Origin: Methylacidimicrobium sp. AP8
Lineage (GTDB): Bacteria; Verrucomicrobiota; Verrucomicrobiia; Methylacidiphilales; Methylacidiphilaceae
Length of the DNA: 64,000 bases
Assembly: GCF_903064525.1 (NCBI RefSeq)
Contig: NZ_LR797830.1
Span: forward strand, 2,232,001 to 2,296,000
Reading direction: 5' to 3'
In this document: in pieces, positions 47,537 to 56,588 of the stretch
Layout: every line of letters begins with the position of its first letter
Numbering within the stretch: the first letter of the stretch is position 1
Translations under genes and position numbers: made by a program
Notes under the pieces: model-generated
What the model was told of the DNA's origin: nothing
Seen by the model: only the letters and a program-made list of their open reading frames with translations
Databases searched by the model: none

Positions 47537-48403
47537 TCACAGGATCAATTCCGTGCCGATCCCGGAGTCGGTGAATACTTCCAGGAGCAGCGCATGAGGG
47601 ATCCGCCCATCCAGGAGGTGGACTTTGCCGACTCCCGAATGAAGCGCTCTCAAAGCCGATTCGATCTTAGGCAACATCCCCCCTTGCAAGACCCCACGTT
47701 CCCGGAGCACGGCTACGTCCTTGGGAGTCAACACAGAGATCGTCGATTTGGGATCCTGCGGATCTCGCAGTACGCCGTCGACGTCCGTCAGATAGACCAG
47801 CTTTTCGGCCCGCAAGGCCCCGGCCAGAAAGCCTGCCGCCGTATCCGCGTTGATGTTGTACAAGTGCCCGTCTTCACCTCGTCCCAAGGGGGAGACCACC
47901 GGGATGACGCGCTTGGCCATCAGCGATTGAATCGCTTGCCCGTCTACGGAAATGGGTTCTCCTACGAATCCCAAGGGCCTTTTCGCCTCGGAACTACCCG
48001 TCGCTGCCAGCGGCTTTACGGTGAACACCTCTTGACCGAGAACTTGCCGCGCCGCTCCTCCCAGGCTCTCCAGTATTTCCACGATTGCGGGGCCCACCTC
48101 CGTTGCGAGGACTCGTTCGATAATCCGCATGGTCGGCGCATCCGTGACCCGCAGCCCGTCGACGAAGGACCAAGAAATGCCCGCTTCCTTCAAGGCCCTG
48201 CCGATCGCTGGCCCTCCACCGTGGATCAACACCACTTGAATTCCGACCGCCTCGAGCAGAACCAGATCCCGAAGCGTCTGCCGGACCAGTTCCGTGTCGT
48301 CCATGACGGCACCACCGTACTTGACGACAAAGGAGGCGTCTCGAAAGCGCTGCACGTACGGGAGCGCTTCCAGAAAAATCTTGGCCTTATCCGCAGGTGT
48401 CAT
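47537..48403 (-). CDS. argB: Acetylglutamate kinase
   Basis: A 288-residue amino-acid kinase phosphorylating N-acetylglutamate. VVKYGGAVMDD opens the domain, VLIHGGGPAIGRAL, LVEILESLGG-like region and YNINADTAAGFLAGAL carry substrate contacts, and GGMLPKIESALRAL is conserved at the C-terminus. An N-terminal helix (about 20 residues before VVKYGG) as found in arginine-inhibited hexameric forms is present, which suggests but does not prove feedback inhibition. It lies 73 bp after argJ. Confidence 0.96.
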   Translation of the reverse strand: MTPADKAKIFLEALPYVQRFRDASFVVKYGGAVMDDTELVRQTLRDLVLLEAVGIQVVLIHGGGPAIGRALKEAGISWSFVDGLRVTDAPTMRIIERVLATEVGPAIVEILESLGGAARQVLGQEVFTVKPLAATGSSEAKRPLGFVGEPISVDGQAIQSLMAKRVIPVVSPLGRGEDGHLYNINADTAAGFLAGALRAEKLVYLTDVDGVLRDPQDPKSTISVLTPKDVAVLRERGVLQGGMLPKIESALRALHSGVGKVHLLDGRIPHALLLEVFTDSGIGTELIL

Positions 48404-48476
48404 GGAATCACTCGCAGAGCGGCGGGCGCGACTACCCTAGTGCGGCAGTCCACTTCCCACAAGAAAAAGCGCTGGT

Positions 48477-49688
48477 CTACTCCCCCTTGTTAAGGCGGAC
48501 GTATCGTTCCGTGAGGTCGGTCGTCAGGAGCCGGAAGTGCCCCGAGCCGATCCCCAGATCGATAAGAATCGTGAATTGCGGGGAGCGGATCGCCTCCCGC
48601 ACGAGGCGAGCCGGAGTGCGGGCGCGCACCCCGCCCGCCACCGCCTGCACCCCGTTATAGAATACATCCACCCGGTTCCCTTCCACGGCCGCTCCCGAGT
48701 AGCCGATCGCCGCGAGGATCCGCCCCCAATTCGGATCTTCTCCGTGCCAGGAACATTTCACCAGAAGCGAACGGGCCACCGCCCGGGCCGCCCTTTCCGC
48801 ATCCTCTTCGTCGGAAGCACCCTGCACCAGGACCTCGACCACTTTGGAGATTCCCTCGCCGTCCTCCACGATCATGCGCGCCAACCGGCCCGTGAGCAAG
48901 GAGAGGGCGGATTGGAAGAGCCGAAACTCGCTGCTGTCCAGAGTCAGGGTATGGTTGCGCGCCAAACCGTTGGCGAACAGCAGAACCGTGTCGTTCGTCG
49001 AGCAATCGCCATCGATGCTGATCCGATTGAAGCTTTCGGCCACCGCCCGACGGGCGGCTACGGCGAAGGCATCCCCCGCAATATCCGCATCAGTGGTGAC
49101 GATGCAGAGCATCGTCGCCAGCCGCGGCTCGATCATTCCTGCACCCTTTGCCATGCCGCCCAGGAAGAGTTCCTGCTCACCCAAGTGGATCCGCAGCCCC
49201 ATCTCCTTGGGGCAGGTGTCCGTGGTGAGAATTCCCAGCGCCGCATCCTTGCCGCCCTGCGGGCTCAACCGCTCCAGAGCCATATCGATACCCCTGCGCA
49301 CCTTCGCCATCGGAAGCGGGACCCCGATGCGACCCGTGGAGCAGACAAAGACCTCCTCCGCAGGACAGCCGATTCCCGACGCCACCCGGTTAACCATTTC
49401 GGCGGCATTGGCCATTCCTACCGATCCGGTGCAGGCATTGGCATTCCCGGAGTTGATGACGACCGCCCGCCCAGTCCCAAGCGCCGCGTGTCGCCGCGAT
49501 AGCACCACCGGCGCCGCCGGCAACCGGTTCTGGGTGAAGAACCCCACCACCCGCCCGGCCCGCTCGGAGCAGATCAGCGACAAATCCTTCTTCCCGCCCG
49601 GCTTGATCCCACAGCCCACCCCGGAAGCGAGAAATCCTCTCGGGGTCGTCACACCTCCCCCTTCCACAAGGACGATGTCTTCCTTCAC
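48477..49688 (-). CDS. argJ: Bifunctional ornithine acetyltransferase / N-acetylglutamate synthase
   Basis: A 403-residue self-cleaving enzyme that recycles the acetyl group. VVINSGNANACTG and the processing site LATMLCIVTTDADI, in which Thr of ATML becomes the N-terminal nucleophile of the beta chain, are present, as are SFNRISIDGDCSTNDTV and DPNWGRILAAIGYSG. No argA or argE is needed with this cyclic pathway. It overlaps argC by 4 bp. Confidence 0.96.
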   Translation of the reverse strand: MKEDIVLVEGGGVTTPRGFLASGVGCGIKPGGKKDLSLICSERAGRVVGFFTQNRLPAAPVVLSRRHAALGTGRAVVINSGNANACTGSVGMANAAEMVNRVASGIGCPAEEVFVCSTGRIGVPLPMAKVRRGIDMALERLSPQGGKDAALGILTTDTCPKEMGLRIHLGEQELFLGGMAKGAGMIEPRLATMLCIVTTDADIAGDAFAVAARRAVAESFNRISIDGDCSTNDTVLLFANGLARNHTLTLDSSEFRLFQSALSLLTGRLARMIVEDGEGISKVVEVLVQGASDEEDAERAARAVARSLLVKCSWHGEDPNWGRILAAIGYSGAAVEGNRVDVFYNGVQAVAGGVRARTPARLVREAIRSPQFTILIDLGIGSGHFRLLTTDLTERYVRLNKGE

Positions 49689-50716
49689 GGCAAAAGGCCC
49701 TCCTCCTCGGGCAGCCCGAGCCGCAGATTCATCCCCTGCACCGCTTGGCCGGCGGCCCCTTTCCCGAGGTTGTCGATCGCACAGAAGACGAATAGCCGGC
49801 GTCTAGCCTCATCGCATTGGACTGCGAGATCCGCGCGATTGGTCCGCACGACGTCGCGGACCGCGGGAAACGCCCCTGGCGGCAGGATGCGAACGAACGG
49901 ATCGCCCGCGTAGCGGGAAAGATAATGGGCCTGCGCCTCGGCCGCTCCGATGCCGTTCCGTAACGGGCAGACGACCGTCGAAAGAATGCCTCGGGAGAGA
50001 GGGATAAGATGGGGAACGAAGACAAGCTCGACCTTCCGCCCCGCTAACCGATCCAGCTCCTGCTCGATTTCGGCCATGTGGCGGTGCCTCGGCACTCCGT
50101 AAGGACGGGCGTTCTCGCTCATCTCGCTAAAGAGCAGCGCCACCTCCGGCTTCTTGCCCGCCCCCGATGTGCCGCTGAGAGAACTGGCTACGATGTGGCC
50201 CTCGCCGACCCAATCGGCGGCCAAGGCAGGGTAGAGAGCCAGAAGAATGCTGGTAGGATAACAGCCCGGCACCGCAAGCAGATCCGCCCTCCGGATCTCC
50301 TCCCGATGGAGTTCCGGAAGCGCATAGACCGCCTTCGAAAGAAGGGCGGGTGCCGGGTGCACCCAACCGTAATCCATCTCGTAATGGCGCGGATTGCGCA
50401 AGCGAAAGTCCGCGCTCAGATCGATCACAATCTTGCCCGCTTCCCGAAGCGCGATCGCATATTTAGCAGCCGCCCCATGGGGCAGCGCCAAGAAAACCAC
50501 GTCGGCCTCGTTCAGCCGGGATGCTACCGGCTCCTCGAACACGAGTCCACCGGCCGAATCGGGCAGCCCGGAGATTACCTCGGCCGCCCGTTTACCCCGG
50601 TGCATCCGGGAGGTCAAAAGCGTGAGAGAAATCCCCGGGTGGCGAGACAGGAGGCGCACCAGTTCCTCCCCCACGTAGCCCGCCGCACCCACCACGCCGA
50701 CTCGACACGAACCCAT
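49685..50716 (-). CDS. argC: N-acetyl-gamma-glutamyl-phosphate reductase
   Basis: A 343-residue NADP-dependent reductase. VGVVGAAGYVGEELVRLL binds the cofactor, LAVPGCYPTSILLAL holds the active-site Cys, and VFVPHLIPLSRGI and CAIDNLGKGAAGQAVQ are conserved. ATG 50716 (before SCRVGVVG) is preferred over the longer open frame. It lies 67 bp after rpsI and begins the arg run. Confidence 0.96.
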   Translation of the reverse strand: MGSCRVGVVGAAGYVGEELVRLLSRHPGISLTLLTSRMHRGKRAAEVISGLPDSAGGLVFEEPVASRLNEADVVFLALPHGAAAKYAIALREAGKIVIDLSADFRLRNPRHYEMDYGWVHPAPALLSKAVYALPELHREEIRRADLLAVPGCYPTSILLALYPALAADWVGEGHIVASSLSGTSGAGKKPEVALLFSEMSENARPYGVPRHRHMAEIEQELDRLAGRKVELVFVPHLIPLSRGILSTVVCPLRNGIGAAEAQAHYLSRYAGDPFVRILPPGAFPAVRDVVRTNRADLAVQCDEARRRLFVFCAIDNLGKGAAGQAVQGMNLRLGLPEEEGLLP

Positions 50717-50783
50717 GATGCCATCCGTTTCGCGATCGCGGGTAGAGCGCTGCGCCAGGTACGGCCGGCGACGGCGGACCGCG

Positions 50784-51179
50784 CTACCGCTTGGAGAACT
50801 GAAACCGCTTCCGGGCACCCGGTTGACCCGACTTCTTCCTCTCTTTCATCCGTGGATCTCGGGTGAGGAGGGATGCCCCCTTAAGCTTCGGGCGGACCTC
50901 CGGCTGCCAGCGGACCAGCGCCCGGCTTAGGGCCAAGCTCAAGGCTTCCGCTTGCCCGCACAAGCCGCCGCCACGGACGCGCGCCTCGAAGTCGAATTTC
51001 TTGAGTGCTTCGCTGATCTCCAGCGGCTTGTAGACCGCCAGCCGTTGGGTGATCTCCGGAAAGTAGTCGTCGAGCGACCGCTGGTTCACCAGGAATGTTC
51101 CTGTCCCCGGATGCAGCCGCACCGAAGCCACCGCCGTCTTCCGGCGCCCTGTCGCCCTCCATTCGCTCTGCGTCGTCAT
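50784..51179 (-). CDS. rpsI: 30S ribosomal protein S9
   Basis: A 131-residue S9 with [17 protein letters not shown], the conserved [19 protein letters not shown] loop and the basic tail ending KRFQFSKR, which contacts the P-site tRNA. ATG 51179 overlaps the rplM stop (ATGA), which favours it over the upstream ATG at 51203. The pair rplM-rpsI is the usual order. Confidence 0.97.
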   Translation of the reverse strand: MTTQSEWRATGRRKTAVASVRLHPGTGTFLVNQRSLDDYFPEITQRLAVYKPLEISEALKKFDFEARVRGGGLCGQAEALSLALSRALVRWQPEVRPKLKGASLLTRDPRMKERKKSGQPGARKRFQFSKR

Positions 51180-51640
51180 AGCGTAGTCGTTGTCTTCTCG
51201 CACCTTCTCAGGGGCTTGGGCACGGCGACCGGATGCTGGGCCTCGTGGGGATGTTCCGATCCTCCGTAGACGTGAAGCTTCCGAAATATCCTTCTCCCCA
51301 AACGGTTGTGCGGGATCATGCCCTTCACGGCGTGCTCGATCAAAAATTCCGGCTTCCTCTCCCGGACCCGCTGAACCGTCTCGGAGTGATGGCCACCGAT
51401 AAACCCGGAGTACCGCATGAAGGTCTTCGTCCCCTCCTTCTTGCCGGTGAAGATCGCCCGCGCCGCATTGATGACCACGACGTGGTCGCCGGTATCGACA
51501 TGGGGGGTATATTGGGCCTTATGCTTACCGCGGAGCAAGACGGCCGCTTGCACGGCCACCCGGCCTACCGGCTGCCCCGCCGCATCGATTACATACCAAG
51601 AGCGCCGAACATCGGCGGGTTTTGCACTGAAGGTTTTCAC
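51176..51640 (-). CDS. rplM: 50S ribosomal protein L13
   Basis: A 154-residue L13 with [51 protein letters not shown] and the [22 protein letters not shown] block. GTG 51640 begins directly at KTFSAKP, as in relatives; an ATG at 51697 would add a non-conserved 19-residue lead. Confidence 0.95.
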   Translation of the reverse strand: MKTFSAKPADVRRSWYVIDAAGQPVGRVAVQAAVLLRGKHKAQYTPHVDTGDHVVVINAARAIFTGKKEGTKTFMRYSGFIGGHHSETVQRVRERKPEFLIEHAVKGMIPHNRLGRRIFRKLHVYGGSEHPHEAQHPVAVPKPLRRCEKTTTTL

Positions 51641-51710
51641 GGGAAGGGAAAGCTTAGGGAGTGGAGCATGCCTTGTCAAGGCCAGGCGAGACCGCATTTT
51701 TCCAAAGTCC

Positions 51711-51726
51711 GGCCTCGACCGAGGCC
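51711..51726. promoter_or_regulatory. Inverted repeat between rplM and ilvB
   Basis: GGCCTC (51711-51716) and GAGGCC (51721-51726) form a perfect stem with a GACC loop. It is about 70 bp upstream of rplM and 88 bp upstream of ilvB. There is no adjacent T-run. It may be an operator or part of the L13 leader; function was not established. Confidence 0.3.
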
Positions 51727-51813
51727 AGCTGCGGGTTTATTAATTAAGCCTTCTTTTTGCCTCCAGGAGTAAAGGAAGCCGGGAGGATCCGACCGCCCTG
51801 GACGCGACGAATC

Positions 51814-53640
51814 ATGAGCCGCATCGACTTGGTCAACAGGCCGCCCGATGGTGACCTCGCGCTTTCGCCCGAGGTGGCCGAAGGGGGTTACAAGAACGGC
51901 GCCGACGCCGTGGTCGCTGCGCTGGAAAACGCGGGGATCGATACCGTTTTTGCCTATCCCGGCGGGGCGAGCATGCTCCTTCACCAGTCGCTCACTCGCT
52001 CCCGAAAGATTCGGACTATTTTGCCGCGTCACGAGCAGGGCGGGGCCTTCATGGCCGAGGGATATGCCCGTGCCAGCGGGAAAGTGGGCGTCTGCATGGC
52101 GACCAGCGGTCCCGGCGCCACGAACCTCGTGACGGGGATCGCGGATGCCTATATGGACTCCGTGCCGCTCGTTGCCATTACCGGCCAGGTGATGCGGGAG
52201 ATGATCGGCCGCGGAGCTTTTCAGGAAACCGACGTTTTCGGGATAACCCTGCCGATCGTCAAGCACAGCTATCTGGTCATTTCCGCGGACGACATCCCGG
52301 CAATCGTCCGAGAGGCGGTTCTGCTCGCGCGGACGGGAAGACCCGGTCCCGTTCTTCTGGACATTCCCAAGGACGTTCAGCAAGCCCCCGTCCGCCCGAA
52401 GCCCCCCGAGGGAAATTTCGGCGGCTGCAAACCGGTGCCCCGCGCTTCCGACGCGGAGCTCGAAGCGATCCTGCTCGCTCTGAAAACGGCGGAACGTCCC
52501 CTGCTCTACGTCGGGGGGGGGATCATCTCGGGCGAGGCGTGCGATGCATTGCGCCGCTTTGCCGAAGCGACCCATGTCCCGGTGACGACAACCCTCATGG
52601 GACTCGGCTGCTTCCCCGAAACACACGAGCTTTCCCTCCGATGGCTGGGCATGCACGGAACGGTCTACGCCAACTACGCGGCCGACGCCTGCGATCTTCT
52701 GTTGGCCATGGGCGTCCGCTTCGATGACCGGGTAACCGGCAACGTGGATGAGTTTGCGAAACGCGCCAAGATCGTCCACCTGGACGTCGACAGCTCCGAA
52801 CTCAACAAGAACAAGAGAGCGCACCTGCCGATTCTCGGCGATGTCCGGGACGCCCTGGAACGGCTCAACGCTATGCTCGAGGCCGAGCGGCGCCCGCAAA
52901 AGCCTTACAAGGCCTGGCACGCGCAAATCGCCGAGTGGAAGGCACGTTATCCCTTTTCCTACCGCGCTGTCCCCGGCGCCATACTGCCGCAGCAAGTGGT
53001 CGAGGAGCTTTTCCGTCTTACGAAGGGCGAGGCGATTATTACCACGGGCGTGGGACAACACCAGATGTGGGCGGCTCAGTTCTACCAATTCATCCGGCCC
53101 CGCAGTTTTCTCTCCTCCTCAGGACTGGGCAGCATGGGCTTCGGATTCCCCGCGGCCTTGGGAGCCAAGGTGGCGTTTCCGAACCGCCAAGTGATCGATA
53201 TCGACGGCGACGGGAGCTTTTTGATGAACATCCAGGAGCTCGCCACCGCCGTCACGGAGAACATTCCGGCGAAGGCGGTCATCTTGAACAACCAGCATCT
53301 GGGCATGGTCGTGCAGTGGGAGGATCGCTTCTTCTCCGGGAATCGCGCCCACACGTTCCTGGGCGATCCGCGGAACGTGGGGCGCCATTACCCGAGCTAC
53401 CGGAAGATCTGCGAGGGCTTCGGCGTTCCCGCGGAGGAGGTTCGCAAGCCCGAAGAGCTCCGTCCCGCCCTCGAGCGTCTCTTGTCGGCCGAGACCCCCT
53501 ATGTCGTCGATGTTCATGTGCCCTATACCGAACACGTCTTGCCGATGATCCCCGCGGGGATGACCGTTCACGACATCATCCTGGACAGCCTTCCGGACGA
53601 CAAGGATCCGGCTGCCGGCGAGCGCGGAAGAGCCCCATAG
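51814..53640 (+). CDS. ilvB: Acetolactate synthase large subunit
   Basis: A 608-residue ThDP-dependent enzyme making acetolactate for branched-chain amino acids. VFAYPGGASMLLHQSL, the catalytic Glu in RHEQGGAFMAEGYAR, TSGPGATNLVTG, FQETD, and the ThDP motif IDIDGDGSFLMN with the ILNNQHLGMVVQWED block are all present. ATG 51814 has family-like sequence from about residue 22. No ilvN (small subunit) or ilvC is adjacent. The 3' end overlaps the convergent DHPS-like gene by 65 bp. Confidence 0.95.
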   Translation: MSRIDLVNRPPDGDLALSPEVAEGGYKNGADAVVAALENAGIDTVFAYPGGASMLLHQSLTRSRKIRTILPRHEQGGAFMAEGYARASGKVGVCMATSGPGATNLVTGIADAYMDSVPLVAITGQVMREMIGRGAFQETDVFGITLPIVKHSYLVISADDIPAIVREAVLLARTGRPGPVLLDIPKDVQQAPVRPKPPEGNFGGCKPVPRASDAELEAILLALKTAERPLLYVGGGIISGEACDALRRFAEATHVPVTTTLMGLGCFPETHELSLRWLGMHGTVYANYAADACDLLLAMGVRFDDRVTGNVDEFAKRAKIVHLDVDSSELNKNKRAHLPILGDVRDALERLNAMLEAERRPQKPYKAWHAQIAEWKARYPFSYRAVPGAILPQQVVEELFRLTKGEAIITTGVGQHQMWAAQFYQFIRPRSFLSSSGLGSMGFGFPAALGAKVAFPNRQVIDIDGDGSFLMNIQELATAVTENIPAKAVILNNQHLGMVVQWEDRFFSGNRAHTFLGDPRNVGRHYPSYRKICEGFGVPAEEVRKPEELRPALERLLSAETPYVVDVHVPYTEHVLPMIPAGMTVHDIILDSLPDDKDPAAGERGRAP

Positions 53641-54520
53641 CCCGGACGACCCCCATGACGCGAGCGACCTCATGGGTGCGCAGAAGATCGGTTTGGCCCA
53701 ACAAGGCGAGCACCGCGAAAAACGGCTCCGCGCAGCGGACCTCTTCCTCGAAACATTCAAAGGCGTGCGGGAGCGCGTGGCACACTGGATAGCCCAGCTG
53801 GTGGAGGCGAAAGGTCCCCAGGAAAATCTCCATCTGCCGCTGGATCCTCACCGCTCCGTCTTGTAAGTTCGGATAGTAAAAGCCCAGGCCGGGATCGATC
53901 CAGAGCCTGCGTACCCCGGCTCTTTCCGCAAGGCGGCAGCGCTCTTCGAAGTAGGGCAGCAGGTCGCCGATCGGATCGTCCGAGAGGCGGATCGCGCGGG
54001 GATCGCGCACGTGAGCTCCTTCCACAAAATTAAGGATCAAACCCGCATCCTCTTTCGCCACGAGGGGAAGCAGCTCTTCCCAGCCCTCGCTGCCGGTGAA
54101 GTTGATCACGGCCGCCCCCGCACGAAGCGCGGCCCGCGCGACCAGCGGGTGATAGGTTTCGACTGAAACCAAGAGTTGCCGAGCGACGAGGCCTTCTACT
54201 ACCGGTGTCAACTTGCGAATCTGCTCTTCGGGCCCCACCCGGGCCGCGTAGTCGAGGGACGACTCCGTCCCGACGTCCAGCAGCGCCGCTCCGGCATCGG
54301 CCAGGAGCTGCCCGCGCCGGACGGCGGCCTCGGGCGTGAGGGCCACACTTTCGCGATACCAGGAATCGGGGGAGAGATTGATGACCCCCATGAGCTGGGG
54401 GAAGGCGGACGCCTCCCGGTCTCCGAAGTTCCGGCCCCGAAGCTCGAACGCGCGCGGTTGCCGCTCGAGCAGAGGGGCGTATCGGTCAGCCAGCTCGTGG
54501 AGATAGCGCAACGTCAGCAC
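53576..54520 (-). CDS. Dihydropteroate-synthase-like (pterin-binding) protein, atypical active site
   Basis: A 314-residue TIM-barrel protein. LMGVINLSPDSWYRES corresponds to the MG(I/V)xNxTPDSF motif of DHPS, LLDVGTESS to the DIGGEST-like strand, AAVINFTG to the IND strand and WIDPGLGFYYPNLQ to the DPGIGFGK region. The Lys of the last motif and of the usual SRK motif are replaced (FYYP; ALPHAF), so ordinary folate synthesis is doubtful. It may act on another pterin. The gene lies 24 bp after hisB on the same strand. Confidence 0.72.
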   Translation of the reverse strand: MLTLRYLHELADRYAPLLERQPRAFELRGRNFGDREASAFPQLMGVINLSPDSWYRESVALTPEAAVRRGQLLADAGAALLDVGTESSLDYAARVGPEEQIRKLTPVVEGLVARQLLVSVETYHPLVARAALRAGAAVINFTGSEGWEELLPLVAKEDAGLILNFVEGAHVRDPRAIRLSDDPIGDLLPYFEERCRLAERAGVRRLWIDPGLGFYYPNLQDGAVRIQRQMEIFLGTFRLHQLGYPVCHALPHAFECFEEEVRCAEPFFAVLALLGQTDLLRTHEVARVMGVVRAMGLFRARRQPDPCRPEGCPG

Positions 54521-54544
54521 TTTCGACCCTCGGTCAGATCCCTG

Positions 54545-55156
54545 TCAGAGGACTCCCTTTGTGCTCGGAATGTCGAGGATGCGGCCGTCTCGTTCCACAC
54601 TCATCGCCAGCGCCCGCGCGAGCCCCTTAAAGGAGGCTTCCAATAGGTGGTGCGGGTCGCGGGCTGCGCGAACCTCGAGATGGAGCGTGAGCGTTCCGTG
54701 GACCGTCAGCGCACGCAGGAATTCCTCAAGGAGCTGCGCGGGAAATGTGCCTGCATGAAGCAGAGCGAGGGGGAGGAGCTCAGGGGTCCGCAACGCCAGA
54801 AACGGTCTGCCGCTCACGTCGATCGCTACCTCCACCAACGCCTCGTCCATCGGCACCAAGGCGAAACCGTAGCGGCGAATCCCCTTCTTGTCGCCGAGGG
54901 CTTCCCGCAGGGCCTGCCCGAGGCAGATGCCGACATCCTCCACGGTATGATGGAAGTCCACCTCGCGGTCGCCACGCGCGCGCACCTGGAGATCGAACAG
55001 CCCGTGGCGGGCGAACAGCTCGAGCATATGGTCGAAAAAGGGGATGCCCGTCCCCGCTTCGCCCTTTCCGGACCCATCCAGGTCGAGCCAGAGAGAGATT
55101 TGGGTCTCCTCCGTCGAGCGCTCCACGCTCGCCGTGCGGTGGGATGCCATGCCCAT
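54545..55156 (-). CDS. hisB: Imidazoleglycerol-phosphate dehydratase
   Basis: A 203-residue single-domain IGPD of histidine synthesis. GTGIPFFDHMLELFARHG, VDFHHTVEDVGICLGQAL and DPHHLLEASFKGLARAL supply the metal-binding His/Glu residues of this manganese enzyme. It lacks the phosphatase domain of the E. coli fusion. ATG 55156 or ATG 55150 are both possible. No other his gene is adjacent. Confidence 0.95.
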   Translation of the reverse strand: MGMASHRTASVERSTEETQISLWLDLDGSGKGEAGTGIPFFDHMLELFARHGLFDLQVRARGDREVDFHHTVEDVGICLGQALREALGDKKGIRRYGFALVPMDEALVEVAIDVSGRPFLALRTPELLPLALLHAGTFPAQLLEEFLRALTVHGTLTLHLEVRAARDPHHLLEASFKGLARALAMSVERDGRILDIPSTKGVL

Positions 55157-55286
55157 TCCTTAGCAGAAGCCGCTTTCCCTCGCAAAGAACAATGCCTTCC
55201 CGGGGCGAGCGCAGCACGGTCCAGATCTAATCGCCTGCGGCGCGGCCTTGGAATCGGTCCCCTGCTCCGCTAAGGTAAGCGGCCGG

Positions 55287-56588
55287 ATGGGTCCCGCGGA
55301 AGAAGAAGCGGTTCGGAACGAGCGGGTGCTCGCGGCCGCCGTCGGCCGTCGCTGGCTCGAGGAGAGCCGACTTCCGGCGCTGCGCGCCGCCTTGGCCGCC
55401 CTCCCCGGGGCGGACGCAGCGGATCTGCTCCTTGAGCAGGGAATCATTGATTCGGCCCAGAGGGATTGGTTGCGGCGGGAACACGCGGGCCGACAGCAGC
55501 AGCGGTACGAAGAACCTTTCGTGAATTTATGCCTAAGGGAAGCCGCCCGGCAGGAATGCTCGGATCTCCATCTGGTGCCGGATCGTCCCCCTCTTTGCCG
55601 TCGCCACGGGCTGCTGGGAAGCCTCGGCGAAGGGTGGAGCGCGGTCTCCGGCCGGCAGATCGAGGAAATCGTCGAACGGATCGTCCCAGCAGGCGCGCGA
55701 CGAGCGGTCGTTCGTCGCGGGTGGCTTACTCTCCCCTATGACGGAGGAGGATATCGGACTCGGCTCACCGTCGGCCGGGATGCCGCCGGCTATTTTCTTA
55801 GCTTTCGCCTACCCTTTCCTTGTTCTTTAGAACTGGACGCTCTCGGAATCAAAGAAGCGCGCACCCTGGTCGCGATCCGTGCCGGACTGATCCTCGTCAC
55901 CGGCGGCCCCGGCCAAGGAAAGTCGACACTCCTCGCGGCACTCGCCCGGGAAGTTCGCCGTTCGCGTCCCGGACGCACTGTCCTTCTCGGGGATCCGCCG
56001 GAGCCCGCTTGGGAGGAAGATGGCTTTCGAACGGTCCGCATCGCGCACTGCGAGCGCTGCGCAGACGACGGGAAAGTGCTTCGCGCCGCCTTCTCGTTGG
56101 ACCCGGACCTCTTGCTTCTCGACGCTCCCTTGGCGGTGTGCGCTCTCCCGCGCTTGGTGGAGGAAACGGCGCGCAGCGGCGCTCTGGTGATGGCGACGCT
56201 GGGTCTTCGCGGGGTCGCCGAGGTGCTGCGGACACTCTGCACCGAGATGCCCCGGCGGGCAAGCCGGTCCTTGCTCGCCTGCACCCTTCGGGCCGTGGTC
56301 GCCCTCGAGCTGGTCCCCGCGGCGACGGGGAAGGGGCGCGTGGCAGCGACCGAGATCTTTCAGAACGTCCCGGAGGCCGCCGCAGCCTTACTAGCGGTAG
56401 AGCCGGAGGGGATCCAGCGCGTCCTCGGCGCGGGCGCAGGAGCACACTTCCAGCCTATCGACGACTCCCTATGGCGGCTTTTCCAGCAAGGCCGCGTCAC
56501 GATGGAGGCGGCCTATGCGCGCTGCCGGCATCGGGCCCAATGGGTAGCCAGGATGCACGCGCCGACCTCGCCCGCATCCCGTGAATGA
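55287..56588 (+). CDS. Degenerate PilT/GspE-type ATPase A
   Basis: A 433-residue cytoplasmic protein of the secretion/pilus ATPase superfamily. ECSDLHLVPDRPPLCRRHG matches the PilT N-domain and VTGGPGQGKSTLLAAL the P-loop. The later motifs have decayed: SLDPDLLLLDAPLA stands where PilT has DPDxxxVGEMRD, without the catalytic Glu, and the His box reads MATLGLRG. A CERC pair precedes it. ATG 55287 starts the gene. It overlaps ATPase B by 8 bp, so the two may act as a complex; pilus retraction as such is uncertain. Confidence 0.7.
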   Translation: MGPAEEEAVRNERVLAAAVGRRWLEESRLPALRAALAALPGADAADLLLEQGIIDSAQRDWLRREHAGRQQQRYEEPFVNLCLREAARQECSDLHLVPDRPPLCRRHGLLGSLGEGWSAVSGRQIEEIVERIVPAGARRAVVRRGWLTLPYDGGGYRTRLTVGRDAAGYFLSFRLPFPCSLELDALGIKEARTLVAIRAGLILVTGGPGQGKSTLLAALAREVRRSRPGRTVLLGDPPEPAWEEDGFRTVRIAHCERCADDGKVLRAAFSLDPDLLLLDAPLAVCALPRLVEETARSGALVMATLGLRGVAEVLRTLCTEMPRRASRSLLACTLRAVVALELVPAATGKGRVAATEIFQNVPEAAAALLAVEPEGIQRVLGAGAGAHFQPIDDSLWRLFQQGRVTMEAAYARCRHRAQWVARMHAPTSPASRE

